NCBI GenBank assembly: GCA_013400975.1
Contig: WBMZ01000188.1
Coordinates: forward strand, 1 to 64,000
Length of the DNA: 64,000 nt
Direction: 5' to 3'
DNA from: Atrichornis clamosus
Taxonomy: Eukaryota; Chordata; Aves; Passeriformes; Menuridae
Shown: in pieces, positions 9,687-22,330 of the stretch
Layout of the letters: each line of letters begins with the position of its first letter
How positions within the stretch are numbered: position 1 is the first letter of the stretch
Made by a program: the position numbers and the translations under genes
Notes under the pieces: generated by a model
The model's database searches: none
What the model was told of the DNA's origin: nothing
What the model saw: the letters and a program-made list of their open reading frames with translations, nothing else

Positions 9687-10150
9687 ACAACATGGAGCTG
9701 GGAGAACAGGAAAGGAAACTCACTGGTGCTGAGTACAAAATCCTGTTCACCAGTAGTTTTATAATCACAGAAACTAATGAAGCCTCCTTCTGCAACCAGC
9801 AGTTGAGTGACATTTTAATTGAATTCTCTTAAGGTTGCAGTGTGACTTCAGTCTTTATTACACATAAAAGAATCCACAGAGAAAAGCCCTGACTAAGGAG
9901 TGAACTCTCTGATATCTAATGAGACACTAAAACCCCTTGAAACTTTTTTCCTGCAGGTAGGGAGCTCAGGCAGCTCTCACAGGTCTGGAGTGACTCCTAG
10001 GAGTTGCATCTAGAGTGAGCCTTGCCATCACTGCACACACTCAAAGGACCTTCCACCTGGCTTCCTACTTCTTGAATTCTGGGCTGCCGACTTTGCCAAG
10101 ACGTACTGAAATTTCAGACAGCAAAACCTTTATCCCATTTAATTGGCTGA

Positions 10151-10201
<51 letters not shown>
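10151..10201. repeat. (AAT)17 microsatellite
   Basis: Seventeen uninterrupted AAT units occur in intergenic DNA about 4.4 kb downstream of the FAF1 stop codon. A pure run of this length is usually polymorphic. Confidence 0.97.
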
Positions 10202-10204
<3 letters not shown>

Positions 10205-13200
10205 GGACACAGCATGCAAAGTTAGTAATAAAGTATTAAAAAATGTTTCAAGGACCATGATTGATTTCATCCCATGTAAGTCAGCAGTGCTGTCAGGGGG
10301 AGCAGCTCCGCCTTCCTCTTCCTCTCACCTTCATTCACTCACCTAGAGATAACATCACTGAGCTGCATCAGCCCCAAAACTGCTCCAGGAAAAAAATGGT
10401 CAGTTTTTAACTGCCTGGTCCCCAGTGCAAGGTGGGGGCAGAGGTGGCTCTGCTGGCAGTAGCACAGATCTCTATCAGACTAAATTGAGTATAAAACTGC
10501 CTGAACCCCAACACATTTAGGGCTAAATTTGCTATTCCTCTACCTCTGTCATCTGTGGGGAAATGGTTCCAGGTAGAGAACAATGTGTCATGTGTCTACA
10601 GTGTTTAACAAATTCTGCTTTTATGACCTGTTCAGAAAAAAAAATACAGTTAAGGCTACTGCAGTTGCCTTCTCTTTTAGACAAGTAGAATAATAAAACT
10701 AACTTGGGTGCAGAAACAACATTCTCTTCTACCAGAGCTTTTGTCCAGAAAAGACCAATGGCTGCAATGAACATCCTCTGGCAAGGGCTGGATGGTTCAT
10801 CCAAGGAAGCACCCAGCCACCAGCTGGAAGAATGATGCTGCTGCTTGCACCTTCCCTCTCAACTGGCTTAAGGAATTCTGTATTTTGGCAGACAAACAGC
10901 TCTGACAGTGGACAGCACACACGTTAAAAGCAGCTGTGCTATGGTGGTGTTGAAGCACCCTAGGAAATGTCCAACGTGGGCTTGTTTCTCCTCAGGCCCA
11001 TATGACTCACAGTATTGTAAAAACTGAAGTGTGAAGTACAAATCAGTGGAACTTCCTCCTCAGGAGGAGGCCACCATCACATTTTTCCAAATAAAAATGT
11101 ACCCTCTGCTTTGTCAAACGTTGGAAGGTCCTGGTGCTTACCTTGATGCATGGCCTGAGTGCTGGGAGCCCTCAGGGGTGTGACACACGCAGAACAGCAG
11201 AGCTGGAAGCCTTTGCTTCAGGGAGGAATGGCACACACGAGTCATCTCCGTCTTTAGCACTTCCTACTGACTCCTCCAAGCAGGTCTGCCTGGGAGCGAC
11301 TCTTCACACGTAGAGACACCTACTCATGTGTTTTGTGCTTGCTGTGGAGCCCATTTTAAGGCACTGAAATCTTCCCATGCATTGTTTAGGGAGCCTGGAC
11401 ACGAGGCCTGGATAAAGAAGTGCTTCAGTCCTGTGAATCTGGGATACTGCGATTTGGTTTTTCCCCGCATACGGAAGAGCGAAATCATAACTTTTTAGTA
11501 GAAATATTACTGCAATTGAAAATTTATTTTAAGTTTCTAACGTCACTGAGTAGGTACAGTTTACGAAAGCCAAAGTCCTTTTCTGCTACATTAAAAAGAA
11601 TAGACAAAAACCCCCAACACAGCTCCATTAGGAACACCCTCAGCACTCGCACTAAACCGAAGGGTGTGTATGCAGAGAGAACAGAGCAAACACTCGTGTT
11701 CTGCCTGCTCTCTAATAATGATTTCAAACACCTCTGTCAACAGGCAGAAAGTTTCTCCCAAAGCCACAGTGTGCCCCACCTTCACCCCAATGAGCAACGA
11801 AAGCCGACACATCGCACAGTATTCCTTTCATTAGCAGTAATTCCTTAAGACTTAAAACTAATGCATTAATCACGTTAATGGTAATCCATTAATGTGAAAA
11901 ACCTGAAGATAAAAAGGCAGAATCAGGGATATGTTCTGTAGCAATGGTGTTACAGTTTTAGGGTAATACTGAATTACAAAATTCGACTGACTAGAGGATT
12001 ATCCATGCCAGCAGAGCGTGTGAAGTGAATACCAGGAGAGCAGAAAATGATGGCATAGAATATTAATATTTCTACACAGGGATTGGTTTGTGATGATGGT
12101 GTGATTCAGAAAGGTGACTCGAGATGGTTGCTTCTTGAAATCAGGCCCAAAGTATTTAAGGACCAAAATCAGTAACGTTTTATTTAAAGAGCAATACACT
12201 TGTTTACGTCGTGGCAGAATGATCCCTGCATACTGATCTCAGTATCTTTATATCAGAGGGCAGTAATGCCACCACTTTGAACACGTCCAGTTAATTATCA
12301 CTAGAACATTTTGATAATGACAGGGTATTTTGCAATACGAACAAAATGAGGGAAAAAAGTAATAAAAAGAGTTTAGAAAAAAAAAAAAGGCCGAACAACC
12401 CTGGGAGCACTGACTTCAACAAGTTCAACAAATATTCAAGCCACATTTAATAACTTTATAAAACTAGTATCAAAGTAAAGAATATATAGTCAAAATACAG
12501 AAATTAAGTTGAGTGAGAGAAAATAGCCTGATGAGATCAAACAGAAGTTAAACAGAACAGATTAATATAAACAAGTTAGCTGAAAGGTCACTTTGCTTCA
12601 TGTAGCAGTATTTCAGCAACTCCTTTCCTTACTAGACAGCTTAGAAGGAAAAAAAAGAAGATACGCAACACTTTAAAATCCTGCTGTATATGTTACTGTG
12701 ATTGTTTGTAGAAACAGCATTACCCCAATTTGCAACCCATGTTAATTTCTTATTTAATAAACGCAGTGGATTTTTTTTTTGTAAGAAAATGGAAGTTCAG
12801 AATGAAGCTTCTGCATTCAGCTTTCCATTACACATACATTTATCATTCTTGGCTATGAATTCTTTTATTTGTGAACTGCAAATTATTAGGATTTGCATAC
12901 ACTTCCAAACCTTTTGTTTGTCATAGATACTTCACTTCTAAAAGTGTCTGGTGTAGCACTCACTAATTACAGAATTATAAAAGGTAGAATAAGGCTTTCC
13001 CCACTCAGAAATTTGCATTTTTGGTAAAGGTAACAATATATCAGCATCACTAACATCCTAATAATAGGCATACATTTAATTTCATATCACCATCCTTCCA
13101 AAGAAAAAGAGAAAGACTAAAAGATGTGTGCAACTGGTTTTAGCTTAGTATAAAATTTTCAAATCAGAACTCATTTAGCTACGATAAACACTATGAATTA

Positions 13201-13318
13201 CACATAAACATAGATGGAAAACAATGTGCTAGGCTTTAAAAGAAAAAAGAATTTGATTAGCAGATGATGATTCTGTAGTGCTATTGTGCACTATCCTGTA
13301 AACCCAGAGATTAAATTT

Positions 13319-13376
13319 AAAAAAAAAAAAAGGGAAAAAAAAAGAAAAAAAAGGAGAAAAAAAGAAAAAGAAAAAA
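13319..13376. repeat. A-rich simple sequence
   Basis: A run of A with scattered single G bases on the plus strand, which reads as poly-pyrimidine on the minus strand. It lies downstream of the FAF1 stop codon, within or just beyond the 3' UTR. There is no body of a retroelement next to it, so I do not call it a retroposon tail. Confidence 0.8.
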
Positions 13377-13539
13377 CCCCGAACAAACCAGTTTTGATGC
13401 AGGTTTGGCATCAACTGCACATTATGGTCTTAGCCTCAGTGTGCTCATTCTATGGTTGAGAAATTTAAAGTACCAGATTTTTCCACATCAGATAGCAGGT
13501 AGCTGGTGCATACATTTCAGACAAGAGAACTAGGATTTC

Positions 13540-14617
13540 TTTAATTTGAGACAGGATCAATAATGTATTGTTAAAATGTCCAAAGTGTGCAACAATAAGG
13601 CAGATTTCTTATTACACCACCCCTTAAAATACACATTGTTTGATGAACCAAACAAGGTGCTTTAAACCAGCAGAGTAATAGGAGACAAGCAAGTGCCAGA
13701 ATGAAGGGAAACTGCTAAAATGGGAACTGCCCTTTCTTTCACAATGAGAAATAAAGAACTTTTTGTATCTGGTATTTGAAAGGTTTTTAACAACTGATAT
13801 TCAATATCAGCTGATTCCTGAAGTCTTGGCAAGATACCAGGTTCCTGGTACTGGCCGTTTCTAATGTTATTTAAATATTCACATCATGCAATAAGCAGTT
13901 TCACACTGCAATGTAATGGAAAATACTTCCTAAACTGAATTGGAACTGAGACCCAAAGCAGAACCAGTAAATAAATATCTCGCATATATGTCAAACTATA
14001 TTCTCCAAACAAAACCTTACATCTTATCAAAGAAGTCAGAAAGTACTAACAAAAATTATATGCTTTCTACTATAATACTGTTAAATTTCCATGGCTGAGA
14101 ATGTCCCATTAATTTTTTCTGCCTTTTTAAATTAGTTGACAAAGTAGAAATTCAAACACGGAAATAAAATGCATATATATGAGAGCACTGGCTCAGTGAG
14201 ATATCAAATATACAGCATTCTAGTGTCAAAAGTACAGGCAGAAATGTCCAAGATTTCTTGGTGAAAAAGGGGCATTTGAGGAGTAAAAATTCTACTTAAC
14301 AATCACTCACATTTTAACAGTGCATTAATTATAACAAAAGCTGGATGATAAGTGAGCAACAGAATCATAATGTTCAGTGTTCATAGCAGAACTTTATCCT
14401 CTGCTCATTTAAATGAGGTTGGAAACATATACTCATGTATGTGAAACTTTAAGTAGCTATGTTTGTTTTCTCAATTCTTCAGGATTCTTGCAAGAGGCAA
14501 TCTTGTGACATGGAATTGAGCTGGATGTCAGTACAAGGTGGTGCTCAGAGAAGTCTTCCTCTGGATGCTGTGCCTCTGGCTTATCAAAGGATCATTAGTC
14601 CTACAATCTTGTTTGAT
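13540..14617 (-). other. FAF1: FAF1 3' UTR (distal end uncertain)
   Basis: Transcribed sequence must continue past the FAF1 stop codon at 14618-14620 toward lower coordinates. No AATAAA lies on the minus strand in the first kilobase. The nearest signals I found are ATTAAA at 13540-13545 and AATAAA at 12864-12869. The first 180 bases or so (about 14440-14617) look to me like the conserved proximal FAF1 3' UTR, including a TAGCTACTTAA block, but this rests on memory of the mammalian mRNA. The true cleavage site may be proximal with a variant hexamer, or at either listed signal. Confidence 0.45.
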
Positions 14618-14701
14618 CTATTCTTTTGCCTCTAGGAAAAGGGTTTCTTGAGGATACAGTTTTACCTCCAGTAATGATTTATTTGGATCCAGCTGGGTCA
14701 C
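14618..14701 (-). CDS. FAF1: FAF1 terminal coding exon (end of UBX domain and stop)
   Basis: Read on the minus strand, an acceptor ATCTTTACAG is followed by 27 codons and a TAG stop. The peptide starts VTQLDPNKSLLEV and ends ETLFLEAKE, the invariant C-terminus of vertebrate FAF1. It supplies the last strands of the UBX beta-grasp fold; the upstream exon supplies the p97-contacting loop. The entry phase is 0, continuing directly from the GAT codon that ends the exon at 27634. One residue differs from the human protein as I remember it (Y for F in the LYPQET segment), a conservative change. The stop context and the length match the family, so there is no truncation. The intron separating it from the previous exon is 12,932 bases, the longest complete intron in the window. 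Confidence 0.96.
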   Translation of the reverse strand: MTQLDPNKSLLEVKLYPQETLFLEAKE

Positions 14702-17429
14702 CTGTAAAGATATGAACACAAACATATATGTAAGCAGACTTTTTGGAATTGTTTATCTTCACAGTGCAGATTGTCACTGAGAAGATTTCTGATTCTCTCC
14801 ATCAGTGATATCTGAAGTTCTGAGCATTATTTTCCAGGATGCAGATTAAGAAGTATACATTGTATTTTCTGTTGTTATTATTAGTATTATTTCACATTAA
14901 CAATAAACAGAATAACAATAGACAGAATCCCTAATATTAATTCTAAGAAAGTCTGGTTCTATACCATAAGCCAGTGAATGAATCTGTTTTTGTCAAAATT
15001 AAGAACGTTTGGAAGGATTACTAGAACACATGAGTTAGGACGAAAAATAAAACTGTAGTCCTAGATAATTATCCTAAAATTTCAACCAAACTGATGGTTC
15101 AAGCAGCACAGCCAATCCAACATGATCTCTCCATTGAAAAGGGAAACTTGTTCTGCCTTTATTTTCCTACTCCCCTTCTTGCTCCAAGTCATGTGGTGAA
15201 ACACCCAGCTTTCACTCACTTTGATGTTTTCCCGACACCTCAATGACCCCAGGCTGGGAGAAAACTGTCCACATTTAGTTGTTTGGTTATTTTTCTGTCA
15301 GTCTAACAGGTGAACACACAAGTCCAGTCAGCTGCAAACCCAGTGTGAGGTGAGCAGCAAAAGCACCAAGCAGAAGGGAGGAAGCAGGACCCTCCCTCCT
15401 CCTTTCACTGGGAGAGGGATCTAAATCAACTCATTGCAGGGAGAGGCTGCACCTCAACCCAGCTCCTGAAGTGTTACTTACTGTGCACATGCAAATAAAT
15501 AAGTAAAGAAATATATCAGCATTTCAAGTACTGTGTGTCTACACACCGTTTATGTAGACTCTTAGGTGTGTACATTTCTGTTACAGAATTGTTCCCTGGA
15601 ATCCTCGTTGGATTTGTAAAGGTATTTAGGCAACCACTTGTGCAGGTGGGCCTACAGGAGAATTCCAGTGAGAGTTAGATGCCATGCTATTTGGAAAATA
15701 ATGATACAGGCACTATCTGCAGCATTACTGGCAGAATCCTCCAGCATTTGGATCTCAGCACCAAGCCCTACAAGCTGCTCAACATCCTGACTATCTCATC
15801 ACTGATTTTCACTTAAGGCACATAAGCAAGTCTGAGTTTAGAGTCACCAAGAAACTTTTGTGTTCAGGATTCTATTTAGAAGCCAGACTGCTGCCTATAG
15901 GATAAACCTTTCCTATGAAAATAAAATTTAATTTTAAATATTACATAATCTATTTACTTATAGAGACAAATTAATGACAAGTGCCCCAGTGTCCTTCAGA
16001 GGTTCAAGTTTACAAGCCAATGCTGTGACATTCTTCAGAAGACTGAAAAGTTTCATATAGAAAGATGAACCATTTTCTGAAATATGTCACTTCCACTTTT
16101 AAACTTATTTCCTCTGGTAATTCTGTTTCAGTTTATTTTGCTGTGTGAGCACACCAGTTACCAGAAGTTTGGTTGTGAATAATAGATTATTAGTCTTATG
16201 CCATAGGTATAAATGCAAATGTCTGCCAATAAACGCTTTTTCCAAAGGTAAATTTGTTTCATCTATAATCATAGCATGCCACTGCTTTCTAAAAATGTTT
16301 TTTGAAAACATTAAGGGTCAAGCACATGAAATACTATGAATTAATAAGAAATGTTCATGTAATTTTCTTAAAAGCATAATTTACTAATCCTGTTATCTAC
16401 TAACAAAAATAGAATCACTTCTCTTTCTCTCCCCCCAACTAAATCAGGCAAACTTAAAATATATTTGCATTTCTATTGTCTTATTGAGTAATTAGGGAAA
16501 AATTATTATTTAAACAAACTCAAAGCTTATCAGCTCCCAAGCCCACCAAAAGCAGTGTAGTTTCATCTGAGTGCAGCAGAATTTTTTTTACAATAACAGA
16601 ATTAAAACACCCAAACCAAAACCAAAACCCAAACAGATGCATTATTTTTATTCCCAAAGCAGGAATATATTTTCTTAAACTTCCTGTACCATGGTGAGCT
16701 ACTGCTAAGTGACTGAAGAGAAAAATAATTTACAAAAACCAGACTCAATTTTAGATTCCTATTATCTACAGTCCAATTATGCATTCCTGCACAGATGCTG
16801 CTTGAATTATTGAAAGGTTATTATCTTCGAAAGCAAACCTGTTACGTAAAAAACAGCCAAAGTAGTGCATTTAAGTTTGTGATTACAGAACTATGCTAAT
16901 TAAGTATCTTGTTGCATTTTTTAATGTTTTGGTATTCTGCTACAGTCCCTTATTGCACAGGGAGTGAGGTAAAGAGGGGTCTGTGCAATTCACAGCAGCT
17001 GAGGTACTGGGCACCTGAGAGAAGCAATTTTCTTTCTTTTCAGTTTAAGCCTGTAATAAATTAGACATCTCTGTTAAATCCTGCAACCACCTTGCTGGGT
17101 TTTTTTGTTTGCTTTTTTTTTTTTTCAAGAAAAGCCAGGAAAGACATAAGAAGTCTCTTTTACATTTGGAAAAAAAAATATCTCAAAAGTATGCCTAGGC
17201 ACTGAACACAATCTTCCAGGTTGTAACCACATGAAAACCTATTATTCACTTGAGTGTAATTCAAGATACACGTTCTAGTCTAAGGCTTGCAAACTTCAAG
17301 TGCCTTAAATAATAAGAATACATGACGTCCCTTCCTCAGTGCCCCACACTGAGAAGGGTCGCTAGGAGCCCTGTGGAGTACCTGCAGCACAAGGACTGTG
17401 CAGCTTTTCACCATCATTTCAGTGTGCTG

Positions 17430-17650
17430 CTTAATTCACGGAGGGACAGCAGAGTTTGCAAATGTTTACACCATTACCCAATTAACTAACAATATGGCTC
17501 CTACATCTGTCAACAAACAAAGCTGTTGTTGCTTTGTTTTAGCTCCTTGGCATTTTCTGTTCATATGGGTCGCCATTGTACTTAATTATCACACCACAAC
17601 CCTTCTGCAGCTTCTACTTTGTTATTTGTGGCTTGCAAATATGTTGTTTA
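17430..17650. promoter_or_regulatory. Candidate enhancer with inverted SOX pair in FAF1 last intron
   Basis: A perfect inverted repeat AAACAAAGC / GCTTTGTTT (17515-17523 and 17531-17539, 7-base spacer) places two SOX/HMG cores (ACAAAG and CTTTGT) head to head. Around it are TTTGCAAAT (17456-17464, octamer-like), TGTTTAC (17464-17470, forkhead), CCAATTAAC near 17478, CGCCATTGTA near 17571 and TTAATTATC near 17581. This mixture of POU, SOX, forkhead and homeodomain cores in 200 bases of intron is unusual against the surrounding sequence. Conservation and activity are not known from the sequence. Confidence 0.45.
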
Positions 17651-20600
17651 CTACGAAGAACAGAAGCCTTATTACTGAACATACCTCCTAACAAAAGAAA
17701 TGATTTCTCTTGTAAATAAATGAAATATAAGACCTAAGATGCATTCTAACTTACAGTATTTTAAAACAGAATTAGAAACCAAAGAATGATCCATATCAGA
17801 AATCCAAGGATCCTGGAAGAGCTGTAGCTTGCGAAGGAGTGTTCAGTGTAGTGTTCTACTGAATTCCATTCTCTTACATTTATGTGCATTATTTCATAAA
17901 GAAAAGTGTAAAATGCCTTTAAATTTTTATCTGTGTGCCTTGTTTCATTACCATGAATATAAATTCTGGAGTGCTGAACCTCCTTGGCTATGATGCCATT
18001 GCATGATGCTCTTTCCAGATCAGCCCTGCACATTCTATGTTACACTGTCCCAGACCCCTACACCTTTATTCTGTAAAGGTTTATTGTATGTTGCCAGCAA
18101 TTACACAGGAAATCATTTAAGCATGTGCTTATATACTGAATTTGATTTGATTGAACTCAATGAGATTCATCTGTGTGGTGAAATCAACACTTTCTTGATT
18201 AAGGTTGGACAATTCACCTTCAACATCAGTTAACAGCCTCAACAAATGCAAAAGGCACAGAGTTTATCTGTACCTTCAAGTCCTACAACAACTGGCTTGC
18301 TACCAGTCATATGCACACTCCAGGAGTACACTCACGCATCCCATGGTGGTACCAGCTGAATGCATTTTTCTAATCTTTTGTGGGTTTGCTAATGCCAAGT
18401 ACTTGATATTACAATGAAACATGAACTAAAACCCCCTAAAAAGAGACTGTAAGGTGTTCCAAGCTTATACAGTGAGAAGGGTGGCAGAGGAGGGGCACAA
18501 TGTCCAGAAGCTGAGAGTATAACACAAGTGACGGCAAAATTACTGACAGTCAAGCTGACAGAACCCTGCACAATAACATGCAGGTGCACTCAGAGCTGTC
18601 CCAAAGCCAGCGGAGAGAGTGCCCCAGGAGATTTTATCTTCAGGCAAATGACTTTCCCTGCAAACTTGAACACTGCCCTCCCTTCAGGGGAGACTCCTTC
18701 GAGCAACACGACCAGTGGTGCTACAGGACCTTATTTCTGTCAGTGTTAGACCTTGCCATTGAGCTGCTTTCACTGAAACAGGTTTAAGTTGGTAAAACAA
18801 TACTTTTCTTCCAACTACGAATACAGTTTTATGGGACCTTAGGTTTTGGTGCACTGGAGCTACGGCTACAGCTTCATCTTTTAAAGAGCTTTTATTGTAA
18901 CCAATATCGGTTTGGTGAACAGGGAGGTTATTATTTAAATAAGTATTTGTTTAAATGAATTCTGTGGTGATTATTCCAACTAAGCACTAGGTAGTTGAAG
19001 TACTTTTGTGGTCCTTTGAAGCTCAAATTATTTAAGACTGTGCCAGTGGAAAAGGTAGTAATATTATTTCTTATACTCCTCCTGTAAGACTGTAGTAGCT
19101 GCTTACACTTTATTCTGAATAAACTCATTGGGTTTTTTAGATAAACCAATAATGAAAACTAATACTAGTTTAAACAACATTTTAATACATTTTTATAGCA
19201 GTCTTTTTCCTTCTAGAATATTTTTTGAGTTATTTCTCACCTTTGCTGACCTATCTGTGCTATTACACACTCACATCCTGAGCAGATGTACTTTTACCAT
19301 TTGCAAGGTGTGGTTCCTTACCCTCCCTAACTCTGCAGGGAAAAGATAAATACCAAAAAAAAAAATGGCTTAATGCCCAGGAAGGTAATTTAAAAATAAA
19401 GAATCGAATACACAATTATTATGACACTTACACAAGCAGTAAATATCACACCCTTCACCTTCTCTCCACCCTAGGACAAGGATCTGATTCCCGAGCAGCA
19501 CAGCCTCTGTGCCGCTTACACACGCATGAATACATTTAATGAATCTAACGGACAAAGAGTTCTTTTACTCTCTTTCCTAATCCTCCTAAAGTATAAATGC
19601 AATTGAAATTACTTAAAGGCACACCTGGTAAAGTACCAGATCTGTTTAAAAAACTATATTTTCAGAGTGACACACAAACAAATACAGTGAATCCTTTCTA
19701 CCTATTGAAACACCTCTGGGTTACACAGATAATACCCTCAACTTGAGCAACAAACAAAAGTAGGGTTACTTTATAGAAATATATGCAATTAGATCGGGCT
19801 TAGTTGAATAAACTTGGAGATAATTTACATCTGAATTGAAGAAAGCCGTCACAAACAAGGAAAAATATGTCATAGTAAAAGACTTGTAGCCTCGATCCAA
19901 ATACAAAGCTAATCCAATACATCACACTCTGTCTTATTTCTTTGAAGAGCTTTTCTCAAAACATATTTTAGATTAAGCATATTTTAAAATACATTTACTC
20001 AGCAAAGTAACAGCTGTTGATAAAACAGAAAATTTTGATGCTGTATGCTCTTCTTGGAGCATGCTTGCCATTCTTGGAAGGCTGTGCAGTGCTCCAAGGT
20101 GCCCAAGATGCTACCAATCTTGACATACCGTAAATTTTTATTGCCTTAACATAGTTTACATCAAAAACGAGTTTGCTGCACAGATTTTAATCAGTGAAGG
20201 CTTTTTAACATCTCTTGCACTACTGGACTTTTTTGACAGCAAATTAAGACAGCAAGTGTATTCTCCTCTGTTTTCTAAAACACTAAAGGTAATGACAGGT
20301 CAGTGTAAACCCACTGTTGCTATATTTGTATAGTGGTACTTGGACTATCTGGTGCTTTTAAAAAGTTCTACATGAAAATCTGATTTTGCCATTGGGAAAC
20401 GCCTCATATTTGTAAAACAAAGCTTAAAAACCCCACAAACACTAATTGTTCTTGTGTCAAAACTAAATAAAGCCCCAATGTTAGTAATATCTTAAAAGAG
20501 ACCAGATTTTAATCCAAATCCTATGGCTTTTTAACGGTAATAAAAGAAATACATAACTGTAGTTTATCAACTGTAAAACTAAAGGCCTTAGGAAGTGCTG

Positions 20601-22029
20601 TGTACACCTGCTGTGCTCCAAGGCAGTTCTGTGCCTCTTTTCAGTCAAAGATCAGAAATTTTGTTTAGTGATCAGTACTTGCCCAAAATACATCCAGTAG
20701 CCAACACCACTGAAAATTTGTTTTATACTTATTTCCAAGAACTAACCTCACTGAAAAAAAAATCACTACCAAATAACCAATACGCTTGTTCATTCTGGCA
20801 AAAGTGCAGACACAAAAGTATTTCAGTTAGGAAAAGCCTCTTTGAATAATGTGGCTTTTATTGATGTGGTATTGATGGCACTGAGGTATTGCACAGGTTG
20901 CCCTGAGAGCAAGAGGATGGAGCTGGAGTCAGTCGGAAGAGTCACCTGCATGTCCTGACCAGGACAACGCTGGTCCCACAGTGCCAACAACCCCGAGACT
21001 GGAGGTCTTCAGGCTTTGAGGAAGAGGAAGGTGCTGTGCAGCTCTCCTCACATTTTCTGCCTTCTTCTCTTCCTTCTTTCAAGTTTGAAATTTTTGATCT
21101 ATCTAGGAATTCTTTGTGTGGTTTCTTGGAAAAAGAGAGGCTGACAGAATACCCTGGACTGTGCCTTTTCCTGACAAAGGACCTGCAGGAAGAGGAGCTC
21201 CATCACCTGCTCCCTCACAGTATTTACCTTCATTTTTCCTGCTGAGCAGAGAAAAGGTTTAAGTACTGGCATTTACAGCTGAGAGCATTTGTATGTTAAG
21301 TATCCTTTCTGCTGTGCCAGGGAGCAAACTAGTCCATTACTTGTGGGCACTGCTGCCTGTGTGCTTACAGTGAAATAACAATTATCCATGTATTTAATTA
21401 AAGTCTGCTAGCTACAGAGAAAAAATATGACATCCCCAGAAATACTACAGCTTTCACTGTGGAGATTGATGAAGAACTGAAAGGAAGCAAACGGCCACAT
21501 CCTCTGGAAGTTTGAAAACATATAAATACATTTAGTGTTCCAAATGAACTGTAAGAACTTTGCTTTGCATGCATCCCAGAGGGGAATGGATGGGAACACA
21601 GTCACTCACAGGAGAATGACCCAGGATTGGATTCAGGTGCACTTAATTATAATTGCATGAAAACACAATCCAAAAGGATTTTTATCATGAGTTCAAAGGA
21701 TTAAGATGTTCAGATACCACAATGATATCTACAGTATAACATTGTGATTGGTAGATAGGTAAATGGCATAAAGAGAGTGCCTAGGACTGCTTTGGTGATT
21801 TAGTCCAATGCATTACTTATGCAATTACCAAAACAGCAGGAGATCATTAAATTTTCTGGTAACCAGACACAGCATTCTTAGTATCATACTATTACAATGG
21901 CTCTCTATTGGTATTTTATAATTTAATTTTCTTCCTACAACAGTCAAAAAAAGCCCACAAAATGGACATTAAGCATGAATTCTCGAGAAAAAGTACAAAA
22001 TATCTTGGGCCCAGTTTATGCTGGATAAT

Positions 22030-22330
22030 GTCATATGCAAGAGCAAAGCTCTACAGCTTAACTAAGGCATCTTCCTGCGAACAATAACGCGCCTCCCCTG
22101 AAATAAATGTTTTGTAAAATGGGGCAGTGCTGAATAAAAGAACACTTTGGGTGCGAGGGATGTGCACTGAAGGGCTGTTGGGTGGAATATATTAATCACA
22201 TGGTTGGCATTAGTCACTGGGCTAACTAATGAGGATGATTCAAGGAGGGCTCGCGCTCGCATTGAGCATTCAGTGCTGGGTGAATGCTTGCTTACTCTAG
22301 TGAGCCTTGAGTAATACAGCTCATCTGAAA
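22030..22330. promoter_or_regulatory. Candidate element retaining CpGs, with 8-bp inverted repeat
   Basis: In an otherwise CpG-poor, AT-rich intron this block keeps several CpGs, including GGCTCGCGCTCGCATT near 22248 and AACGCGCC near 22086. An inverted repeat AGCATTCA / TGAATGCT lies at 22265-22272 and 22281-22288, with 8 bases between. ATTAATCACATGG and ACTAATGAGG are homeodomain-like cores at about 22192 and 22225. Retention of CpG in methylated intron DNA suggests either constraint or local lack of methylation. No coding exon of FAF1 fits here. Confidence 0.4.

Larger units (their letters stand above)
8301..12860. other. AT-rich intergenic spacer between the CpG-rich domain and FAF1
   Basis: No gene is supported here on either strand. 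The stretch holds a decayed CR1 fragment (about 9440-9620), a short 10-mer tandem repeat (9651-9686) and an (AAT)17 microsatellite (10151-10201). Open frames are short and overlap on both strands without recognisable domains. A minus-strand AATAAA at 12864-12869 just beyond its right boundary is one possible distal end of the FAF1 transcript. Confidence 0.6.

Noticed and set aside
17515..17539. The SOX inverted repeat as a microRNA or RNA hairpin
   Set aside because: The stem is only nine base pairs, far too short for a microRNA precursor; paired protein-binding sites explain it better.
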